A stretch of 64,000 bases of DNA, taken from positions 186,001 to 250,000 of the forward strand of contig NW_026705330.1 of assembly GCF_029867415.1 (NCBI RefSeq), given 5' to 3'. The position numbers were made by a program, and so were the translations under genes. Below are positions 45,910 through 57,127 of this stretch, one piece after another; position 1 is the stretch's first letter, and each line of letters opens with the position of its first letter. The notes below the pieces were generated by a model that saw only the letters and a program-made list of their open reading frames with translations, ran no database searches and was not told where the DNA came from. This DNA is from Vicia villosa (taxonomy: Eukaryota; Streptophyta; Magnoliopsida; Fabales; Fabaceae).

Positions 45910-48900
45910 TGTCGCGCGCTCGGTTTTTTGCCATACCTCTCGTGGAGAGATACGCGAACTGACTCTTTTTTGTTTCTGCTTTTGTATTTTTGAAAATCAG
46001 AGAGTCGCCACCGACCTTTTATTTTATCCAATTAAGGAAAGGTTTATAAAAGAAACAGAAAAAAGACCTTTAAGAAATTCTGGGTAAGGGGGTAGGTTAT
46101 ACAAAGGGAAGGTGTTAGCACCCTTTGTATCCATGGTTATCCATGGGCTCTTTAATTTGCTTAGCTTACTTGTTTTCAATTACTTTTCGATTGCCTTGAA
46201 ATGCTCGTATGTGGTTCCAAATACCTTTGTAAATTGACTTTGTAATGATCCTTGTGCGGATGTATACAAAGTGTTTTTATCTTTCAAAAGATGTTTTTGA
46301 AAAAAGAACGTTAACTTCGTAATGATCCTTGTTTGGATATATACAAAGTATTGTCTTTTTGAAAGTTTTATTTTGAAAAACAATGATATATGAGAGATTT
46401 GTTTGTTTTGATTTGAGCAAGCAAATTAGGAGGTCTACCCTGAGTTATAAGGTCTTTATCCTATTTCCTTTAAAAATCTATCCTTTCACCGGATATAAAC
46501 AAAAGTTCGATTTTGGGTTTGAAATAATAGAATTTGATTTTGATTTTGAAAAGAATGAGAAAGGGATTACCCTAAGAGGTGCAAGTGTGATTGTGTTTGG
46601 ATTCAGATATTTTATCTTTGAAGTTAGTGATCTAACGATTCAATTTTATCTTTGGCATACACGCAGTTTATATGTGCTGGAATTTAAAATGCGGAAATGT
46701 AAAATGCGGAAAGTAAATCTACGCTATTACATCGATTGTGCAGGAAATGTAAACTACGCTATTTACATGAATTTGACAACCTATACATTTATCTAGGAAT
46801 TTAAATTGCAAGAAAATAAAAGAAATGTTTTTGGATTTTTTATGATTGATTTTAATTATAATTAATGCATGATTAATTAAATTAAAATGAGGAAAAAAGA
46901 TGAAAATAAATTTCAAACCTAAAAATTAAGTTCAAAATATGTTCAAAATGCTTGTTAATTAATTTTAAAACAAAACTAATTTTTTTTGGGATTTTTGAAA
47001 TTGATTTGAAATTTATTAAGTTAATTAACACATAATTATATAAATAATTACACAAATAATTAAAACTTAAAGAGAAAATTATTCTAAATATGTACAAAAT
47101 TAGCCTATGATATATAAACAATATTTAATATAAAGAACAATTTTTTTATGATTTTTGATTGGTTGAAAATAATTAAAAGATAAATATATGCATATTATCT
47201 AATTAATTATACAAAATATTTAAATTATGAAGAAAAATAAAATATTTTTATATCAGAAAATAAAATATTATTTTAGAAACTTAAAAATATTTTTTGTGTA
47301 TTTTTTGGATTTTTAAAACTATTTTTAATTAATTTTGCAAGGAAATTAAAATAAAAATAGAATAATAGAAAGTAAAATAATCAGGTGTGTGATGCTGATG
47401 AGTCCATGGTATGGACCACTTGTCTGGTGCGTTGGATGAAAAGTTGAGATGATCCAAGGGCTCAGATCGTGAGGGAACATGATATGATGGTGGGGAACAT
47501 GCGCTGAATTCAAGGAGAATTCAAACTTTCTGACTGGGACCCACAAGTGCATGCGTGGATGGAAGACTAGTTGACCTGCCAATGATGAGGAGCCACGCGA
47601 GCGGAGGGAAGAGTCAGCTTTGACTGACGAACCACGCTTGGACGCGTGGTCGTCTTCAACCTCCGTCACCTTCATTTTTTAACATAGATAGCGGCAGTTT
47701 TAAACCCCCTCTATTTTTACGATAAAAAACACCATTTTTGGTAGCTTCACAAACCTGCAAGAACAAACGTTAGGAAGAGTAACAAATGACCCAGATCCCC
47801 TAATTAGGATGCTCTGAGTCCAAATATGGTATTAGTTTCACTGTTTGAGCGCTGTAGCCATGGGTTCGATGGAGTTGAAGTTTGAACATGCATGAGCACT
47901 TGTTAATGGCATGGGATGATTCTCACGTGGGAGCTAACATGTTAGGGCCCAGATCTACCTTATGGGACCTCATGAACTTATTAGAATGATTAGACTACAT
48001 TGATATTGATTAAATGTATGAAAACGAAAATTAATTATGTATGAAAGTGAAGAGTACTATACACGTGTTATAACTCTTATAGGACCATATTATGAGTTCA
48101 TTCTTACTCTATCCCACCTTAGGAGAAGATTGAAAGTGATAGTTTGTATTGATAATGATTGGAATATGGAAATTGAAAATTACAAAGTTATGGAATTTTG
48201 AGAGAATTTTGGTGAGTTTTCTTGCTATGCCTTGGCTATAATTTCGTGTGTGTTGTTGTTGAACTATTCAGCTTCATTTATAGGCCAAGAGGTGCTTAGA
48301 AACTAAGCCAAGAAGCATTGATTGCCTTTGTTGAATTCTTGATTTTTAAATATTAAAAATCTTTGAATTGTTGACCAAGTCTTGTTCCTCTTCACTTCTC
48401 TTGCCTTGTACTTCAATCTTCTGCAGAAAATTAAAGATTCTTTGATGACTCATGCTTAGAAACTAAGCTATGCATTATCCTTCCATTTTCCATTTTCATT
48501 TAATCTTAAAATAGGATAAAATTAAACCAAAAATGAATAAAAATGGTGTGGGCTTTGTCTTGGTCGTGGGAGGCCCATTATATCATGGTAAACATGTTTG
48601 AACTATGAAAACTTGGCCCCATTTGGAAAAAATACATTTTTGAGCAATGTTGGTTTTATGCATTTTCCCAAAATTTAGCCAACTTCAACAAGGTGTAAAT
48701 CCCTCAATTTTTGTCATATGGAGGAGATCTTGCACTTTTTGGAAACCTCAAAGAGTCCTCTAACCAATGTCTTTGGTCTCATATCAAAATGATTTTCCAT
48801 GCTCCTTGTGTGTCCTTTTGAAAAAAGTGACTTTTTGTTGACTTTGAAAATGACCTGTAATGTCTTGATTCATATTTTTCAAATGGTGAATCAAATGGCC

Positions 48901-50683
48901 ATGGAACCAATTGCATTTGAAAGATAATTGAATTTCCTTCAAAATAAGCTTTGGTTTGAATTTTTTGGATGAAGGATGTGAGAGTTATGACCAGTCAAAG
49001 TTCAGTTGACTTTTTAGGAGAAAACCCTAATTTTGAAACTTAGGGTTTTGTTGATTTTTGATCTTTCCTTGATGAATTATGATCATCCAATGATCAAATG
49101 ATGAATCCTTTGACAAAATATGGATTTTGACGAAAAAATTCATTTTTGACTGTCTGTTGACTTTTTTGGTCAAACGGGTCGTCTGTTGACTGTTTGAGCT
49201 GCTGACGGTGCGTCTGAGTGAATTGAAGTTTGAAAATTTGTCCGGTGGTACTTTGAGATATATGGAGGTCCATGAAATCCATTTGAGGTCTCAAAAACTT
49301 GTTTCCTCTAAAAAAACAATAAACCCTAATCAGGGACTGTTTGTGTAGGAGACAGTTAAGCGTACCTGATTTTTGTGCAGTGCTGAGTCTCTGCTAATCA
49401 TGTGATATTCAGAAGACTTCTAGGACAAAAATCTTGGAATTTTGAAATGCAAAAGTTTGATTTGATTGATGGTACAAAACACGGAGAATTGTACTGTCAG
49501 CAGTTTGACTGTCAACTGACTATTCAGGCATGTAACAGCTAGAGTAAAAAATCAACAGTCAAAGTTAATTTTCTTTTTGTTGTTTTTGTTTTATGTGAAA
49601 GATGAAAGTTTATTTACATGACTTGTTAAAAAACACAGACATAATAAATAATTAATATTTACTGTATGCGAGCGAAATTACCGATAATAACCCTGAAAAT
49701 CATTTAATGCACAGAAAAATAAATATTTGACTGGCAGAAAACACACAAAATATTATCTGAATAATTAAGCAACAGTATGACAAATAGTACAACATTTAAT
49801 ACTGACAGTACAAACATTACATACTATAATGAACAGTACGACGAATAAACGGTACATTTAAGAAAATAAGAGATACGACAAACTTTAAGAATGACGATTA
49901 ATAACCCATGCTATGACCAACAGAAAATAGATGATCGGGAGTTTAACCATCGCAGGTCCACATTTTTCAGGACTATGCAGACAGAAGAAGGACATGATCA
50001 CCGTAGCAATGGTGATGACCATAAGAAAACACGTTTCCATCCGCTTCGCCATTTTGCCGGGGAGGAAGAGAGAATGGATATGAAGTAGAAATTTGAGAAA
50101 TGATTTAGAATTTGATGTGAGATTTTATGAAAAAAATGAGAGGTATTTATAGAATGAAAAGAGGGATAGAGACGTTGGGGAATGAAGTGATTCCGTACAA
50201 AAGGAAAATTTGAGTGGAAGTAAGATTTGAAAGAGAGTGTATGATAGTGTTGGGAAAAAGAGAGATGTGTAGAATAAAGTTAAGATTTGATTTTTGAAAA
50301 AGAGATTTGAAAAGAGATTTTGAAAATAATGGAATATAGTACAAAAGTTAGTGGGAAACAAAAATTAATAATAATTTACTTGTTACCAGTACAGTCTGAA
50401 TCCCGGACTCTGCGCCTGCAAAAGATTTAACTCTGTACCAATTGTGTCAGTACTATTTATCTGTAAATAAATATCAAATAAATAGCGTGTGTGAAGTAAT
50501 AAACAGTAACTGGCGTTTGCGTAAGAATGAATTCAACAGCAAGCCAAAATACTGTATAAGAAAGAATTCTAAAAATCAAGTATTCATAAATCAGGATGTG
50601 AAAATCCAAGATTATATGAAACTCTTAATTTTTAGATTGAAGTTTTCTTGAAAAAAGATGCGGGCAAATTTTGGGGTATAACA
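45910..50683 (-). mobile_element. G2: Tat/Ogre-like solo LTR, 4774 bp, in Athila gag
   Basis: Flanked by a perfect target duplication GCCAC (45905-45909, 50684-50688). On the minus strand it starts TGTTATACCCCAAAATTTGC and ends CGCGCGACA. No second copy of either end, no primer site and no gag/pol ORF occur inside, so it is a single LTR left by LTR-LTR recombination. Near its end on the minus strand are GGGTGCTAACACCTTCCCT and GGTGGCGACTCT, as in O1. It contains no gene; the scattered short ORFs are not credible. The size fits the giant LTRs of Ogre. Confidence 0.85.
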
Positions 50684-50688
50684 GCCAC

Positions 50689-50968
50689 CAATTCCTTACC
50701 CTCAGAGATTAGCTAAATCAAAAACCGAAGCGCAATTTAAAAAATTTGTAGAACTTCTGAAACAATTAAACATAACCATACCGTTCACAGAAGCCATAAC
50801 CGAAATGCCTTCGTACGCTAAATTCTTAAAAGCAATTCTATCGAACAAAAAGAAACTCGAGGATAACGAAACTGTAACACTTACCGCTGAATGTAGCGCT
50901 ATCATCCTAAATAACATGCCTCCCAAACTGAAAGATCCTGGTAGCTTTTCTATACCCTGCGTAATAGG
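50689..50968 (+). pseudogene. Athila gag C-terminal end and link to protease
   Basis: Resumes the gag frame after G2 (KSKTEAQFKKFVELLKQLNI, MPSYAKFLKAIL). The frame meets a TAG at 50978-50980 just after PCVIGK, and the protease lies in another frame. A single-base loss in about 50965-50975 would explain this. Confidence 0.85.
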
Positions 50969-50971
50969 AAA

Positions 50972-53900
50972 ACTATTATAGAGAAAGCCTTGTGCGACTT
51001 AGGAGCCAGTGTTAGTTTGATGCCTCTTTCAACCTGTAAGAAGCTAAATCTAGGTGAGCTTAAGGCAACGAGAATGTCTCTTCAACTAGATGACCGTTCA
51101 GTTAAATACCCTGTAGGAATGTTAGAAAATATCCCTGTTCGTGTAGGCCAATTCTACATCCCAACTGACTTCATCATAATGGATATCCAAGAAGATTCTA
51201 ACATCCCGATCATATTAGGAAGACCATTCTTAGCAACCGCTGGTGCAATTATAGACGTCAAGCGAGGAAAGCTTACCTTCGAAGTAGGAGAAGAGAAAAT
51301 AGAATTTATTCTTTCCCAATTCCTAAAAGCACCTTCTATAATTGACACATGCTGCTCTGCTGACATAATCGACGAGTGTGTTAATGAAATAAAATTCGAA
51401 CCACATAAAGAAACCGAGATCCTAAAAATTCCTATACCGCCAATTTTTGAAGATGACAACTGGCGTGGGGAATATCAAGATAACCACCTGAGTGAATGTT
51501 TAGCATTAACTCCTGATCCTATACCTGGGCCTAAGAAACCTGTTATAGAACTTAAAACACTACCTACCGACCTTAGGTACGAATTCCTAGACGAAGAACA
51601 AAATCGACCAGTTATAGTTAACGCCAATTTAGGACAGACCGAGACTGAAAAACTACTTACTGTCCTAAGAAAATACCCAACCGCTTTAGGATATAACATA
51701 TCAGATTTGAAAGGAATAAGTCCTTCCATCTGTATGCACCGCATTATGCTCGAAGAAGATTGTAAAACCTCTAGGGAACATCAAAGGCGAATAAATCCTA
51801 TTATGAGTGATGTAATTAAAAAGGAAATCCAAAAACTGCTAGAAGCCGGAATCATATTTCCTATATCCGATAGTAAATGGGTTAGTCCTGTTCACGTCGT
51901 ACCAAAGAAAGGAGGAGTTACTGTAATCACTAACGCAAAAGGCGAATCTCTAGCACAACGTACCCAAACTGGATGGAGAATGTGCATTGACTATAGGAAG
52001 CTAAATAAAGCCACCCGAAAAGATCATTTCCCTTTACCATTCATAGACCAAATGCTCGAACGCCTAGCTAAACACTCACATTTCTGTTATCTGGATGGAT
52101 ACTCCGGATTTTTCCAAATTCCTATCCACCCTGACGACCAAGAAAAGACCACGTTTACCTGTCCTTATGGTACATTCGCTTATAGACGAATGCCTTTTGG
52201 ACTTTGCAATGCACCCGCAACCTTCCAGAGATGCATGACGGCAGTATTTGCCGACTTCCTGGATGGAATAATGGAGGTCTTTATGGACGACTTCTCTGTC
52301 TGTGGAGGAAGTTTTGAAATATGTTTAGAGAACCTTGAATCAGTACTTAAACGATGCGTAAGCGTCAACCTTGTCCTTAATTGGGAAAAATGCCATTTCA
52401 TGGTTCGACAAGGAATCGTACTTGGACACATCGTATCCGATAGAGGGATCGAAGTGGATAAATCTAAAATCGAAATTATCGAAAACCTTGAACCTCCCAA
52501 AACAGTTAGAGAAATAAGGAGTTTTCTAGGACACGTTGGTTTTTACCAACGTTTCATTAAAGATTTCTCTAAAATAACCAAACCCTTAACTGAATTACTA
52601 ATGAAAGACGCCGAATTCATTTTCACCGATAAATGCACTGAAGCATTCCATACGCTTAAACAAGCATTAATCTCTGCGCCAATTATGCAACCTCCCGACT
52701 GGAACGAGCCTTTCGAAATAATGTGCGACGCAAGCGATTATGCTGTAGGAGCCGTTCTAGGGCAAAGAAAAGATAAGAAACTAAATCTCATATACTATGC
52801 GAGTAGAACCCTAGACGAAGCTCAAATGAATTACGCCACGACAGAAAAGGAATTATTAGCTGTCGTATTCGCGTTAGATAAGTTCCGTTCTTACTTGGTA
52901 GGAGCCAAAATAATCATATACACTGACCATGCCGCTATTAGGTACCTCTTAACCAAGAAGGACGCCAAACCGAGACTGTTGAGATGGATCCTGTTATTAC
53001 AAGAGTTCGACTTGGAAATTAAAGACAAAAAGGGAACTGAAAATGTCGTAGCAGATCATCTCTCTCGACTGGAAAATCTGAAACCCGAACAAGTACCAAT
53101 TGACGATGGTTTCCCTTATGAAAGACTCATCGCTCAGTTAGAAGCTAACAAATTAGAACCATACCATCCAATAACTGCAACCAATAACTTCGCAGAAGTA
53201 GCTTTAGTCCGCTCTAACACACCTTGGTATGCAGACTTCGTAAACTACCTAGCTGATGGTGTACTTCCTCCTGATCTAAGTTACCAACAGAAGAAGAAAT
53301 TTTTCCATGACCTAAAACATTACTATTGGGACGACCCGCTACTTTTCAAAAGAGGCCCAGATGGAATCTTTAGACGTTGTGTACCCGAGGAAGAAATAGG
53401 AAGCATAATAACACACTGTCATTCTGCACCGTGTGGAGGACACCATAGCACATCTAGAACCTGCGCCAAAATCCTTCAATCTGGACTCTTTTGGCCCAAC
53501 CTGTGGAAAGACGTTTATTTTGCTGTATTAAACTGTGATAGATGCCAACGAACCGAAAATATTTCGAGACGTGACGAAATGCCTCAAAAGGGCATTCTAG
53601 AAGTAGAAATATTTGACGTCTGGGGAATAGACTTTATGGGTCCGTTTCCATCATCATTCGGAAATCAATATATACTCGTAGCTGTCGATTACGTTTCGAA
53701 ATGGATAGAAGCTATAGCTTCTCCTACAAACGATACACGAGTAGTTATCAAACTCTTCGAAAACGTCATCTTTTCTAGGTTCGGTGTGCCAAGACTGGTA
53801 ATTAGCGATGGTGGGTCTCATTTCATTTCAAGAATCCTTGAAAAACTCCTTCGAAAATATGGAGTAAATCATCGAATAGCTACACCATACCATCCACAAA

Positions 53901-54523
53901 CAAGCGGACAAGTAGAAGTATCTTACCGCGAAATAAAACAAATATTGGAGAAAACTGTTGCTATATCTAGAAAGGATTGGTCAACCAAGTTAAATGAAGC
54001 TTTATGGGCTTATAGAACAGCTTTCAAAACTCCAATTGGAACCACCCCATTCAAACTCGTTTATGGAAAATCATGCCACCTTCCGGTAGAGTTAGAACAT
54101 AAAGCCTATTGGGCCATTAAGAATTTAAATTTAAACTACACTACCGCTGGTGAGAAACGACTCCTAGACATAAACGAATTAGACGAACTTAGACAAGACG
54201 CTTACGAGAACGCCAAAATCTATAAAGAGAGAACGAAAAAATGGCATGACAAGCGTATATCTAGGAAAAAATTTAACATAGGCGATAAAGTACTTCTATT
54301 TAATTCTAGATTAAAATTATTTCCTGGGAAGTTACGATCTAGATGGTCTGGCCCTTTCGAAATCACTAACATATTTCCGAGCGGAGCGATAGAAATCAAA
54401 GGAGAAACCGTCAAACCTTTTATCGTAAATGGGCAACGTCTTAAGTATTACCATCATCTCGAACATGATGAAAACATTCAAATTTTTAAACTTGACGAGC
54501 TGCCCGCTCTTTCGAAAAAATAG
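50972..54523 (+). CDS. Athila pol: protease, RT, RNase H, integrase, about 1180 aa
   Basis: There is no real start: the frame is open back to about 50972 and would be made as part of gag-pol. Residue numbers count from 50990. The protease active site is [13 protein letters not shown] (3-15). RT follows from about 270, with [20 protein letters not shown] and the catalytic [11 protein letters not shown] (about 430). RNase H shows [15 protein letters not shown] (about 577) and [10 protein letters not shown]. Integrase has an HHCC zinc domain ([11 protein letters not shown] to CDRCQ, 810-855), the DDE core ([12 protein letters not shown] about 877, VISDGGSHF about 938) and a GPF/Y-type end (SRWSGPFEI). 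The stop is at 54521-54523. No internal stop, so this enzyme block could still be functional if translated, but gag is broken. Confidence 0.94.
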   Translation, partial: TIIEKALCDLGASVSLMPLSTCKKLNLGELKATRMSLQLDDRSVKYPVGMLENIPVRVGQFYIPTDFIIMDIQEDSNIPIILGRPFLATAGAIIDVKRGKLTFEVGEEKIEFILSQFLKAPSIIDTCCSADIIDECVNEIKFEPHKETEILKIPIPPIFEDDNWRGEYQDNHLSECLALTPDPIPGPKKPVIELKTLPTDLRYEFLDEEQNRPVIVNANLGQTETEKLLTVLRKYPTALGYNISDLKGISPSICMHRIMLEEDCKTSREHQRRINPIMSDVIKKEIQKLLEAGIIFPISDSKWVSPVHVVPKKGGVTVITNAKGESLAQRTQTGWRMCIDYRKLNKATRKDHFPLPFIDQMLERLAKHSHFCYLDGYSGFFQIPIHPDDQEKTTFTCPYGTFAYRRMPFGLCNAPATFQRCMTAVFADFLDGIMEVFMDDFSVCGGSFEICLENLESVLKRCVSVNLVLNWEKCHFMVRQGIVLGHIVSDRGIEVDKSKIEIIENLEPPKTVREIRSFLGHVGFYQRFIKDFSKITKPLTELLMKDAEFIFTDKCTEAFHTLKQALISAPIMQPPDWNEPFEIMCDASDYAVGAVLGQRKDKKLNLIYYASRTLDEAQMNYATTEKELLAVVFALDKFRSYLVGAKIIIYTDHAAIRYLLTKKDAKPRLLRWILLLQEFDLEIKDKKGTENVVADHLSRLENLKPEQVPIDDGFPYERLIAQLEANKLEPYHPITATNNFAEVALVRSNTPWYADFVNYLADGVLPPDLSYQQKKKFFHDLKHYYWDDPLLFKRGPDGIFRRCVPEEEIGSIITHCHSAPCGGHHSTSRTCAKILQSGLFWPNLWKDVYFAVLNCDRCQRTENISRRDEMPQKGILEVEIFDVWGIDFMGPFPSSFGNQYILVAVDYVSKWIEAIASPTNDTRVVIKLFENVIFSRFGVPRLVISDGGSHFISRILEKLLRKYGVNHRIATPYHPQTSGQVEVSYREIKQILEKTVAISRKDWSTKLNEALWAYRTAFKTPIGTTPFKLVYGKSCHLPVELEHKAYWAIKNLNLNYTTAGEKRLLDINELDELRQDAYENAKIYKERTKKWHDKRISRKKFNIGDKVLLFNSRLKLFPGKLRSRWSGPFEITNIFPSGAIEIKGETVKPFIVNGQRLKYYHHLEHDENIQIFKLDELPALSKK

Positions 54524-54908
54524 TTTTCTATTTTAAAATCGTCGAGCTTACGACATAAAACAAAGCGCTTGGTGGGAGACAACCCGCATTTATTTTTAAT
54601 TATTTTTACTTTCTTAATTTTATTTTTATTTTAATATTCTATTCTATTTTGAATTATTTTAATTTTAATTTTAATTATTTTTATATATTTCCTACATTTT
54701 ATAATAATTACTATAATTATAACCGCTATCTTTAAATCGTGAAAATATTTCCTTAATATAATTATATTTATTATTATAACTTGTTACATCTTTTATTTTA
54801 TTTTTCTCTTTATTTTTTTTCCTTTTTTTTAAAAACAACACTAGCCTAGTTCTAACTTAGTCTTAATATTTTCAACTTATAGGTTTTCTTAACTACTAAC
54901 TCATCAAG
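54524..54908 (+). other. Athila pol to ORF-A spacer, possible splice acceptor
   Basis: Very AT-rich, T-rich spacer. TTTTCAACTTATAG|GT at about 54868-54882 has the look of a plant 3' splice site 27 bases before the ORF-A start. A spliced message for ORF-A is therefore possible; it is not proven. Confidence 0.4.
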
Positions 54909-56327
54909 ATGCAAGAAGTTGACAATATGGAAGTTGTGTTCCGTGGTAGAGGACAAGAAGCGAGATATGCTAAGCTGGCCGAAAGGCAAATGGATTTGAC
55001 TCGCTATCCTCACCAGCCAACTATGGAAAGACTTGGTATCGAAGAAAGCGTCATGCACTTGCTGAACCAAATCGGTTGGACTGGTTCTCACCTGTTCCGC
55101 AAGTTTAGTACTTACCGAAAGCTCACTCTGGAATTCTTGAGCTCCCTGACTTATCTTCCTAACTGTGGACAAGGGCTGAGGAAAGGAGTTATACTCTTTC
55201 GACTCTTTGGTTTGGAATATCAGTTTTGCATCCGAGATTTTGCTGAAATGTTAGAACTACCTCATGGATCAGATGCATTCACCACAGTAGCTGAAGACAG
55301 TCTTGCATACTGGGAGTTGGAAAGATTTTGGGGCAAGATCACTGGAAACGATAACCCTGAAGAGAATGAGTTTCAATCCGAGAACATCCACAACCCTGCT
55401 TTCAGATACTTGCATAAGATCATCGCTCACTACATTTTCGGTAAACCCGATAATATTACTGAAGTTACTAGAGAAGAGTTATTCATCATGTTCTGCACCT
55501 CTCAGAATCGTCCGGTCAACGCCATCGCATTCATGCTAACTAACTTCGAGCGCATCATGCAAGACGAAGTTTCACCTATTCTGATCGGCGGATTTGTCAC
55601 TATGATTGCTAATGCTATAGGACTGAGAATACCTCTACTTAGATTGACACCTTTTGGTTCCCACAACTCTATGGACATTCACTTCTGCTTTAATCGAGGT
55701 ATCATTGGTAACCTTGGACCTGATCAGTTTGATTTACTCATTGATAACAAAGTACTGGATCAGTTCACCTTACCTAGTCCAAGGACAAGTGTGCACAACC
55801 CTGCTAACTGGCTTTACTATGGTCAGATTCCTGTGAGAGAAGCCTCACCTGAAACCCCACAAGCTTATGAACATTTTGATGAAGAAATGCACGAATCGGA
55901 ATCTGAGCCTGACACTCCTCCTGGATACTATGACCAAGGAAATATACCCTTAGATCACCTTGAACCTGATTATGAACCTATGCCTGAGGATGATCATGAG
56001 CCTGAATATGAACCTCTTCCTGAAGATGAACCCATTCCTGAGTATGAGCCTGAGACTCCTACTGGAGAATATACTGAAGATATGACTGATGTCGAGCTTG
56101 AACCACAACAACCTGCTGCATCCACCGAATCAGTGAACCAAAGAACTCCTAATCAGAACACACATGAGCAAGCCATTAATGCACTGCAACAAGATGTACA
56201 ACATGTGCGCAACGAGCTACACACTTTGCAAATGCACTTCTTCGATTTCATCGACACCGTCAATGCTCAATTCGACGAAGTTTTCAAACACATTTACTCT
56301 AATGTGCACAACAATAGACGTGGCTAG
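54909..56327 (+). CDS. Athila ORF-A: ATHILA ORF-1 family protein, 472 aa
   Basis: Intact ORF 385 bases after pol. Residues 1-300 form a helical domain with YRKLTLEFLSSLTY, NPAFRYLHKIIAHYIFG and PILIGGFVTMIANAIGL. The pattern fits the ATHILA ORF-1 family (PF03078) as I remember it. Residues about 320-400 are acidic with repeated EPEYEP-type units, and the C-terminus (about 415-465) is a coiled coil (INALQQDVQHVRNELHTLQM). I see no signal peptide or transmembrane helix. It is paralogous to ORF-B downstream. Role unknown. The start could be the ATG at 54909 or the one six codons on. Confidence 0.82.
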   Translation: MQEVDNMEVVFRGRGQEARYAKLAERQMDLTRYPHQPTMERLGIEESVMHLLNQIGWTGSHLFRKFSTYRKLTLEFLSSLTYLPNCGQGLRKGVILFRLFGLEYQFCIRDFAEMLELPHGSDAFTTVAEDSLAYWELERFWGKITGNDNPEENEFQSENIHNPAFRYLHKIIAHYIFGKPDNITEVTREELFIMFCTSQNRPVNAIAFMLTNFERIMQDEVSPILIGGFVTMIANAIGLRIPLLRLTPFGSHNSMDIHFCFNRGIIGNLGPDQFDLLIDNKVLDQFTLPSPRTSVHNPANWLYYGQIPVREASPETPQAYEHFDEEMHESESEPDTPPGYYDQGNIPLDHLEPDYEPMPEDDHEPEYEPLPEDEPIPEYEPETPTGEYTEDMTDVELEPQQPAASTESVNQRTPNQNTHEQAINALQQDVQHVRNELHTLQMHFFDFIDTVNAQFDEVFKHIYSNVHNNRRG

Positions 56328-57127
56328 ATGTTACCGCTTAGATCATTAGATTTTATTTCTAGTTTTAGCAATTTCCAATTCCTAGTTTAGAATTTCATTT
56401 TCTGCTATTTTACATTCTGCTTCTGTCAACACTCAGTACCAGTTTTAATTTCAAATGCATTATTATATTCATTACTGCTACTGTGTTATACTGCATTACT
56501 ATTAACTGCTATATATTCCTGTTTACCATTATTTTTGCTGTTTATAGTATGAAACAATGACAGTGTTCTGAACTATTATTCTCTAATTAATCCTATCTGT
56601 CAGAACTAGTCCACACCCATGCATGCGTGACAACCACCTGCCTAAGCCAGGAGACGCACGTCTCCAATTATGTGGGACCAGAACATTGCAAGCAAAGGAC
56701 AGGAGACGCCCATCTCCATGCCCTGTCCCCTAGCAGACTGACTGCCTGAGACGCGCGTCTCCCAAGGCCAGCAGTCTGCATTGCATTTTGACCACGCAGA
56801 AGCATCTTTACTCCCCATTTTGAATTTTGAATTTGAATTTCAAAATTCATCATTCAATATTCTTCATTCTCCCCATTATTTCTTCCATTTAAACACCATA
56901 AACCTCATTCATCCTCCATCATTCACCTCTTTAACTCTACATCATTTCCCATTTCTCTATTCCATTCAAACTTCAAACACCACCATAACTCCATTTTAAT
57001 TCTACATTAACCACACCATTTTCAAACCTCACTATAAAACCACACCACCACCACACTTCTTCTTCACAACCTCCAAACCATTTTCTACTCTTCTACTCTC
57101 CATACTATTTTTCTTTCCAAACACATC
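56328..57127 (+). promoter_or_regulatory. Athila ORF-A to ORF-B spacer, candidate internal promoter
   Basis: Non-coding. It has three palindromes of the LTR type at 56650-56665, 56702-56717 and 56747-56762 (GGAGACGCACGTCTCC and close variants), then a TATA box TATAAAA at 57033-57039, a pyrimidine-rich leader, and the ORF-B ATG at 57128. The palindromes otherwise occur only in the LTRs, upstream of their TATA box. Confidence 0.55.

Noticed and set aside
47391..47430. CTGATGAGTCC in G2 resembles a hammerhead ribozyme core.
   Set aside because: A stem follows, but the conserved GAAA and the flanking stems I and III are absent.
45910..50683. Short ORFs in G2, e.g. at 46383-46796 and 47346-47675.
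   Set aside because: They lie in LTR DNA, are AT-driven, and match no domain.
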